DNA of 10,666 bases from Prolixibacteraceae bacterium (GTDB lineage: Bacteria > Bacteroidota > Bacteroidia > Bacteroidales > Prolixibacteraceae), in the NCBI GenBank assembly GCA_016930735.1, contig JAFGGF010000240.1:1-10666 (forward strand), written 5' to 3'. The position numbers and the translations under genes were made by a program. The notes under the pieces are model-generated. The model saw only the letters and a list, made by a program, of their open reading frames with translations. It made no database searches and was not told the DNA's origin. Below are positions 7,029-10,666 of this stretch, piece by piece. The first letter of the stretch is position 1. Each line of letters opens with the position of its first letter.

Positions 7029-7343
7029 GTGATAAAAAAGATTTTACTATATATTTCGGGGCCCGGAGTTATTCTTTACCTTGGCATTGTTTTGTTTATC
7101 CACATGTTTAAAGGGAAAAATATGATTAGCTGGATGATACCTGCCATTGTTGTATTTTTTGTAGTTTTTCTGCCATTGTTTGCCATTGAAAAATTCAAAT
7201 ACAACGACCGCCATTCGCGGGAGAAAAACAGCCATATTCAGTTTTCGGATAAAAACAGGCGGATTGAGTGGGAAGGAGGTAATATTCATGGCAAAGTTCC
7301 CAAAAAAACAAAAGGGCCCGATTTTATGGGGAAATTGAAATAA
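7029..7343 (+). CDS. Small two-helix membrane protein, function unknown
   Basis: A GTG at 7029, two bases after the photolyase stop, opens a 104-residue frame. Two hydrophobic segments are visible at about residues 5-26 (ILLYISGPGVILYLGIVLFIHMF) and 32-54 (MISWMIPAIVVFFVVFLPLFAI). They are joined by a short FKGKN turn. A basic, polar tail of about 50 residues follows (KFKYNDRHSREKNSH, then GKVPKKTKGPDFMGKLK). I do not recognise the family. The tight spacing and shared strand indicate that it belongs to the GPP34-photolyase transcript. By the positive-inside rule, the charged tail and turn suggest a hairpin in the inner membrane. The GTG start is inferred from spacing; no alternative ATG lies before the first helix. 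Confidence 0.65.
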   Translation: MIKKILLYISGPGVILYLGIVLFIHMFKGKNMISWMIPAIVVFFVVFLPLFAIEKFKYNDRHSREKNSHIQFSDKNRRIEWEGGNIHGKVPKKTKGPDFMGKLK

Positions 7344-7407
7344 TTACTATTAATTTCTGTTTTTTTCCTCCCGAACAAGTTTAGAATAAAATAACCAAAA
7401 ACCGCGA

Positions 7408-7542
7408 TCAGAAAAATTTAGACAATCGCCCATTCTGTTGATAGGTCAGGTTCTTTTGATCTTGGATATCTATTAATGATAAAACTGTAAGTATCAAATA
7501 AATGAGAAGAATTATTGAATAGAATATTTTTTCAATCTTCAT
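7408..7542 (-). CDS. Small membrane ORF, 44 residues, possibly frameshifted
   Basis: An ATG at 7542 opens a 44-codon frame, MKIEKIFYSIILLIYLILTV and onward, with one strongly hydrophobic helix at about residues 6-24. A polar DIQDQKNLTYQQNGR stretch follows and the frame stops at TGA. The -1 frame, entered at the T5C run just before the stop, continues with a second hydrophobic stretch and a basic end (LIAVFGYFILNLFGRKK). A two-helix protein of about 65-85 residues may therefore have been interrupted here. The rest of 7344-7635 holds no other gene I can support. The ORF lies downstream of the glutathione peroxidase gene on the same strand, separated by 93 bp of AT-rich sequence. No family is recognised. 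Confidence 0.4.
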   Translation of the reverse strand: MKIEKIFYSIILLIYLILTVLSLIDIQDQKNLTYQQNGRLSKFF

Positions 7543-7635
7543 AGCGGTTTTTTTAGGTTGGAAAAAGAGCATTGTCGTTTGGTAAACGAATAAATGTAAC
7601 TAATATTTTAATTATTAAGTAATTAATGATTAGAA

Positions 7636-8280
7636 TTAGTTATTTGACAACCATTCAATGATTTTTTTATTTTCCGGTCCCGTCCATGGATTGATAAATT
7701 CATCGACATTACCATCTTCCGAAATAAGGAATTTCTGAAAGTTCCATAAAACTTTTGCATTCAGAGTGCCGTTTTCTTCACTTGATGTAAGCCATTTAAA
7801 AACCGGATGGATACTGTCGCCCCTTACATTTATTTTTTCCATCAGAATAAATGTAATCCCGTATTTTGAATCACACTTTTCTTTAATCTCTTCATTTGTG
7901 CCTGGTTCCCTTTTTCCAAAATCATTTGAAGGGAAAGCAATAATTTCAAAATCATCTCCACCATATTCTTCATATAATTCCTGAAGTTTTTTAAGCTGAG
8001 GAGCCAGGCTGCATTTGGTTGCTGTGTTAACGATCATTACTTTTTTACCCTTAAAAACCGAAAAATCCAGCATTTTACCATCGATGGTTTTTGCTGAAAA
8101 ATCATACATGGTTTTATATTGGGCAATTGCAGTTCCTGTTATTGTAATTAAGATTGATACAATCAATAGTTTACAGAAAATAATCAATTTCAAATTTTTC
8201 AAAAATGCATGCTGTTTTTTTAAAAAAATGAAATATTTTGAAGGTAGTTTGTTAATAAGTTTTCTGTTCCCGAAGGGCAT
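7636..8280 (-). CDS. Glutathione peroxidase-like thiol peroxidase, exported
   Basis: The 214-residue protein has a hydrophobic leader at about residues 32-53 ending TAIAQ, then a GPx/thioredoxin fold: YDFSAKTIDGKMLDFSVFKGKKVMIVNTATKC. Cys90 is the peroxidatic cysteine in place of selenocysteine. PSNDFGKREPGTNEEI replaces the usual PCNQFGGQEPGTNEEI, so the conserved catalytic Gln is Asp120. Cys136 (EIKEKCDSKYGITF) matches the usual resolving cysteine. WNFQKFLI keeps Trp179 and Asn180. By family knowledge it reduces hydroperoxides, more likely with thioredoxin than glutathione, probably in the periplasm. The ATG at 8280 leaves a long basic extension before the leader. A TTG at 8202 would give a tidy signal peptide (M)KNLKLIIF, so the start is uncertain. 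The gene is divergent from dnaX. Confidence 0.88.
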   Translation of the reverse strand: MPFGNRKLINKLPSKYFIFLKKQHAFLKNLKLIIFCKLLIVSILITITGTAIAQYKTMYDFSAKTIDGKMLDFSVFKGKKVMIVNTATKCSLAPQLKKLQELYEEYGGDDFEIIAFPSNDFGKREPGTNEEIKEKCDSKYGITFILMEKINVRGDSIHPVFKWLTSSEENGTLNAKVLWNFQKFLISEDGNVDEFINPWTGPENKKIIEWLSNN

Positions 8281-8287
8281 ATTTATG

Positions 8288-8295
8288 TATATTTG
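8288..8295 (+). promoter_or_regulatory. Candidate Bacteroidota -7 promoter box for dnaX
   Basis: TATATTTG matches the TAnnTTTG -7 consensus exactly. It lies 68 bp upstream of the dnaX ATG, in the 83-bp gap between the divergent glutathione peroxidase gene and dnaX. No exact TTTG -33 element is seen at standard spacing. The transcript would have a leader of about 60 nt. Confidence 0.45.
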
Positions 8296-8363
8296 AAATT
8301 CTTATAAAAGTCTGGCGGAAAATATAAAAAATGCCGCTTGTTTTTATGTGATTAAGTAGAAAA

Positions 8364-9467
8364 ATGGAGAATTTTATTGTTTCAGCTCGAAAATACAGGC
8401 CCGATTCATTTAAAACTGTGGTAGCCCAGGAATCTATTACTTCAACTCTTAAGAATGCGATTAAAAGCAAACAACTGGCTCATGCTTATTTGTTTTGTGG
8501 TCCACGGGGGATTGGAAAAACTACCTGTGCCCGTATTTTTGCCAAAACAATAAACTGCTTTAACCTTACCGACGATACCGAAGCCTGCAATGAATGTGAA
8601 TCATGTAAATCGTTTAATTCAAACCGCTCATTTAATATCCATGAACTGGATGCTGCATCCAATAATTCGGTGGATGATATCAGGAATTTAACTGACCAGG
8701 TCCGTATCCCACCACAGATTGCAAAATACAGCATATATATTATCGATGAAGTCCATATGTTGTCGGCAAGTGCATTTAATGCTTTCCTGAAGACACTGGA
8801 AGAACCACCGGCTCATGCCATTTTTATCCTTGCCACAACTGAAAAACATAAAATAATCCCAACTATTTTATCGCGGTGCCAGATCTTTGACTTTAACAGG
8901 ATCAGGATAGAAGACATTACAAGGCATCTCGAATATGTTGCAAAAAGTGAAGGTGTTTCCGTTGAACCGGAAGGGTTGAATATCATTGCACAGAAAGCCG
9001 ATGGTGCCATGCGTGATGCCCTTTCCATATTCGACCAGATTGTCAGTTTTTCAGGGAAGGAAGTAACTTACAAAGATGTTATTTCAAACCTGAATGTCCT
9101 CGATTACGATTATTATTTTAAGCTGGTTGACCGGCTTTTAAAAAATAATGTACCGGATACCCTGCTCACTTTTAATGAAATTCTGAACCATGGTTTCGAC
9201 GGACATCATTTTATAAACGGACTGGCAGGGCATTTAAGAGACCTTGTTGTTTGTAAAGATCAGGTGACTGTACAATTATTGGAAGTTGGAGGTGAAACAA
9301 AAGAAAAATATAAAGCCCAGGCTTCAAATTGTGACAGTGATTTCCTTTTTGATGCATTAAAAATTGCCACAGAATGCGACCTGCAATATAAAGCAAGCCA
9401 GAATAAAAGGCTCTTGGTTGAACTGGCACTGATCAGGATGGCTCAGCTAACCTTAAAAAAAAAATAG
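8364..9467 (+). CDS. dnaX: DNA polymerase III subunit gamma/tau, 0-frame (gamma-like) product
   Basis: The 367-residue frame covers clamp-loader domains I-III. Visible are SARKYRPDSFKTVVAQESI near the start, Walker A GPRGIGKT (46-53), and the zinc-binding cysteines 65, 75, 78 and 81. Walker B/DExx follows as IIDEVH (126-131), then sensor 1 LATTE (156-160), the SRC arginine finger (Arg171) and sensor 2 GAMRDAL (214-220). Domain III runs to about residue 364 (LVELALIRMAQL). The protein loads the beta sliding clamp at the replication fork. The frame ends TTA AAA AAA AAA TAG, that is, in a run of ten A. The tau-type extension continues in the -1 frame from 9464. The 0-frame product thus equals a truncated gamma made of domains I-III. 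A full tau product would span 8364-10072 and have about 569 residues. Confidence 0.95.
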   Translation: MENFIVSARKYRPDSFKTVVAQESITSTLKNAIKSKQLAHAYLFCGPRGIGKTTCARIFAKTINCFNLTDDTEACNECESCKSFNSNRSFNIHELDAASNNSVDDIRNLTDQVRIPPQIAKYSIYIIDEVHMLSASAFNAFLKTLEEPPAHAIFILATTEKHKIIPTILSRCQIFDFNRIRIEDITRHLEYVAKSEGVSVEPEGLNIIAQKADGAMRDALSIFDQIVSFSGKEVTYKDVISNLNVLDYDYYFKLVDRLLKNNVPDTLLTFNEILNHGFDGHHFINGLAGHLRDLVVCKDQVTVQLLEVGGETKEKYKAQASNCDSDFLFDALKIATECDLQYKASQNKRLLVELALIRMAQLTLKKK

Positions 9468-9488
9468 CTGATGAACCGGAAAATCCGG
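9455..9488 (+). promoter_or_regulatory. dnaX: Putative dnaX frameshift/slippage site: A10 tract, stop codon and short hairpin
   Basis: Ten consecutive A occupy 9455-9464 and a 0-frame TAG follows at once (9465-9467). Any A AAA AAA heptamer in the run allows tandem -1 slippage. RNA polymerase slippage to 11 or 8 A would give the same reading frame. Eleven bases after the run, CCGGA (9476-9480) and TCCGG (9484-9488) can pair around an AAA loop. E. coli dnaX uses A AAA AAG plus a stem-loop, while Thermus dnaX uses transcriptional slippage on a poly-A run; this site resembles the latter more. A sequencing or assembly indel in the homopolymer remains possible. Confidence 0.75.
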
Positions 9489-10072
9489 ATTCATTGGAAC
9501 CCATTTTTTCACAAAAAAAAGAAAAACCTGAACAGCAGAAAAAGGAAGTACCCAATCCTGTCCAGGTACCTTCGAACCCAACAAAACCAGCGGTAAAAAG
9601 AATTACCAGAAGTTACAATACTCCTTCAATCAAGGATGCTTTATCGGGAAAACTGGAAGATAATACAGTGTCTGCAAAACAACAGCATCAGGCCTATAAT
9701 AACTCTAACCTGAAAGAAGATTTTAATAAGGAGCAGTTTAAAACCAAGTGGAATGAATTTCTAACTACTGTTGACAGCCCTACTTTAAAAACAACCCTTT
9801 CCAATGTTCCTGATTTCGTCTCTGATTATCAGTTTGTTTTAAAAATTGGAAATACTGTTCAGGAAGAAAATATTAAAATGATAAAACCCAAACTGGTTGC
9901 CTTCCTGAGAAATGAGTTAAAAAATTCTTCTATTGAAGTAATTACTCAGATTGAAACAGTTGAAAGTAACCGGATCATTTATTCCGATGACGAAAAGTAT
10001 GATGATATGGTTAAAAAGAATTCCGACCTGCAATTGCTGCGTCAGAAATTCAACCTTGATTTTGGGGATTAA
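9464..10072 (+). CDS. dnaX: DnaX tau-specific C-terminal region in the -1 frame
   Basis: Read from 9464 (ATA GCT GAT) in the -1 frame relative to upstream dnaX, 202 codons stay open to TAA at 10070. The first 75 or so residues are a flexible linker rich in Lys, Pro, Gln, Asn and Ser (EPIFSQKKEKPEQQKKEVPN). A folded region of about 120 residues follows, starting near FNKEQFKTKWNEFLTTV and ending LQLLRQKFNLDFGD, the C-terminal pattern of Bacteroidota DnaX. It has no ATG at its beginning (the first in-frame start-like codon is TTG at 9494), so it is not an independent gene but the 3' part of dnaX. In E. coli the tau-specific domains bind DnaB helicase and the polymerase alpha subunit; the Bacteroidota C-terminus differs in sequence but should act similarly. 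The last 23 bp overlap the convergent SRPBCC gene. Confidence 0.88.
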   Translation: MADEPENPDSLEPIFSQKKEKPEQQKKEVPNPVQVPSNPTKPAVKRITRSYNTPSIKDALSGKLEDNTVSAKQQHQAYNNSNLKEDFNKEQFKTKWNEFLTTVDSPTLKTTLSNVPDFVSDYQFVLKIGNTVQEENIKMIKPKLVAFLRNELKNSSIEVITQIETVESNRIIYSDDEKYDDMVKKNSDLQLLRQKFNLDFGD

Positions 10073-10526
10073 ATATTCCAAAAAGCTCTTCCAGTTTTGA
10101 TTTTCTATAGGCAAATATTTGCAGGAGTTGTTTTTTTATCTTGATTGAATGAACAATCTCCCCCAATAATCCGAATGGCAAAGCATAATAGACAATGTCG
10201 GTCATTTCAGTGCCTTCTGTAACTTTTTTAAAGTGGTGCTGATGATGCCAAATCCTATAAGGCCCTTTGATCTGAGTATCTATAAAGTATTCCAAGTTTA
10301 TTACTGTAGATATTTCTGTGATACACTCAAATTTTATTAAAGGGAATGGTGTAATTTTATATGTAATTATTAATCCCTCGTAGATTTTTTCCGGTAAATT
10401 CGAAGTTATTTCAAAGTGCAAATCATCAGGTGTTATATTGTTAAGATTTTGAGGTGAACTGAAAAATGCCCAGGCTTTTTCAATTTTGATTGGAAGTATT
10501 TGTTTTTGTTCAATTTTATGTATCAT
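10050..10526 (-). CDS. SRPBCC (START/Bet v1-like) domain protein
   Basis: The 158-residue protein shows the SRPBCC layout. An N-terminal strand with MIHKIEQKQILPIKIEKAWAFFSSPQNLNNITP (the PxxxVW-like start and helix) comes first. A run of beta strands follows (FEITSNLPEKIYEGLIITYKI, FECITEISTVINLEYFIDTQIKGPYRIWHHQHHFKKV). TEMTDIVYYALPFGLLG precedes a long C-terminal helix ending AYRKSKLEELF. The fold forms a hydrophobic cavity that usually binds a small ligand; none can be predicted here. Some annotations call such proteins SulA-like cell-division inhibitors, a label I would not trust. There is no signal peptide. Its ATG overlaps the pdxH stop in an ATGA arrangement, so the two are translationally coupled. 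Its 3' end overlaps the dnaX 3' end by 23 bp in convergent orientation. Confidence 0.85.
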   Translation of the reverse strand: MIHKIEQKQILPIKIEKAWAFFSSPQNLNNITPDDLHFEITSNLPEKIYEGLIITYKITPFPLIKFECITEISTVINLEYFIDTQIKGPYRIWHHQHHFKKVTEGTEMTDIVYYALPFGLLGEIVHSIKIKKQLLQIFAYRKSKLEELFGIFNPQNQG

Positions 10527-10666
10527 GGAGCCAATTGTTTAACGATCCAATTGTTTTTGTTCTTAGAATATAAAAACCTGTCGTGAAGCCTGTTTGCCCT
10601 TCCCTGCCAGAATTCTATTGAAATGGGTTCAACCCGGAAACCTCCCCAATGAGGCGGCCTGGGAAT
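10523..10666 (-). CDS. pdxH: Pyridoxamine 5'-phosphate oxidase, C-terminal fragment
   Basis: The frame enters at the right edge and ends at TGA (10523-10525), giving the last 47 residues. IPRPPHWGGFRVEPISIEFWQGRANRLHDRFLY is the diagnostic PdxH C-terminus. The Arg and His of RLHDR correspond to the substrate-phosphate and active-site residues 197 and 199 of E. coli PdxH. The protein ends VKQLAP, as is usual for the family. The FMN enzyme oxidises pyridoxine or pyridoxamine 5'-phosphate to PLP in the cytosol. The N-terminal three quarters lie outside the window. The stop shares four bases with the ATG of the SRPBCC gene, which indicates one operon. Confidence 0.95.
   Translation of the reverse strand: MPRPPHWGGFRVEPISIEFWQGRANRLHDRFLYSKNKNNWIVKQLAP

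Noticed and set aside
7596..7643. Inverted AACTAAT / ATTAGTT pair downstream of the glutathione peroxidase gene
   Set aside because: The arms are AT-rich and separated by over 30 bases with no T-run in the right place; it is not a credible terminator.
8252..8470. Minus-strand 72-codon ORF over the dnaX start
   Set aside because: It overlaps the start of the glutathione peroxidase gene, the dnaX promoter and the first dnaX codons, and its protein shows no motif.
9494..10072. A separate 192-residue gene starting at TTG 9494
   Set aside because: The open frame reaches back to the dnaX A-run, the sequence matches the DnaX C-terminus, and no plausible start or leader exists. It is treated as the tau part of dnaX.

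Overview
The window looks like low-GC chromosomal DNA from a member of the Bacteroidota, probably of Bacteroidales/Marinilabiliales type. The evidence is the gene content: a Spi/C10 cysteine protease, a roughly 300-residue NusB, a DUF1573 lipoprotein next to yajC, and a DnaX with the KFNLDF-type C-terminus. Further support comes from A/T-rich leaders without consistent Shine-Dalgarno sequences and two TAnnTTTG-type -7 promoter boxes. No tRNA, rRNA, CRISPR array, insertion sequence or phage gene is visible. Most of the window is ordinary core or housekeeping sequence.

Layout, left to right. (1) 1-1098, minus strand: the N-terminal part of a secreted streptopain-like (C10) protease that runs off the left edge. 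(2) 1226-3036, minus: the operon nusB - DUF1573 lipoprotein - yajC, with a good promoter box upstream and a clean intrinsic terminator at the end. (3) 3140-4940, minus: low-specificity L-threonine aldolase followed by a rhomboid protease. (4) 4941-5082: a divergent intergenic region with a perfect 7-bp inverted repeat. (5) 5083-7343, plus: a tightly packed trio of a GPP34 (GOLPH3-like) protein, a class I photolyase and a small two-helix membrane protein. (6) 7408-8280, minus: a glutathione-peroxidase-like secreted or periplasmic protein and, downstream of it, a 44-codon membrane ORF that may be frameshifted. (7) 8364-10072, plus: dnaX, split into two frames at an A10 tract followed directly by TAG. 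(8) 10050-10666, minus: a partial pdxH overlapping an SRPBCC-domain gene, whose 3' end runs 23 bp into the dnaX 3' end.

The strongest observation is dnaX. The 0-frame protein stops exactly where domains I-III end, at a run of ten A residues. A complete 202-residue tau-type C-terminal region then continues in the -1 frame. This is the layout expected for programmed frameshifting or transcriptional slippage that makes a short gamma-like and a long tau-like clamp-loader subunit from one gene. An assembly error or true mutation in the homopolymer is the main alternative. A second, weaker case of an interrupted frame is the small membrane ORF at 7408-7542. The GPP34-photolyase-two-helix cassette is the only gene arrangement here that hints at an uncharacterised functional unit.
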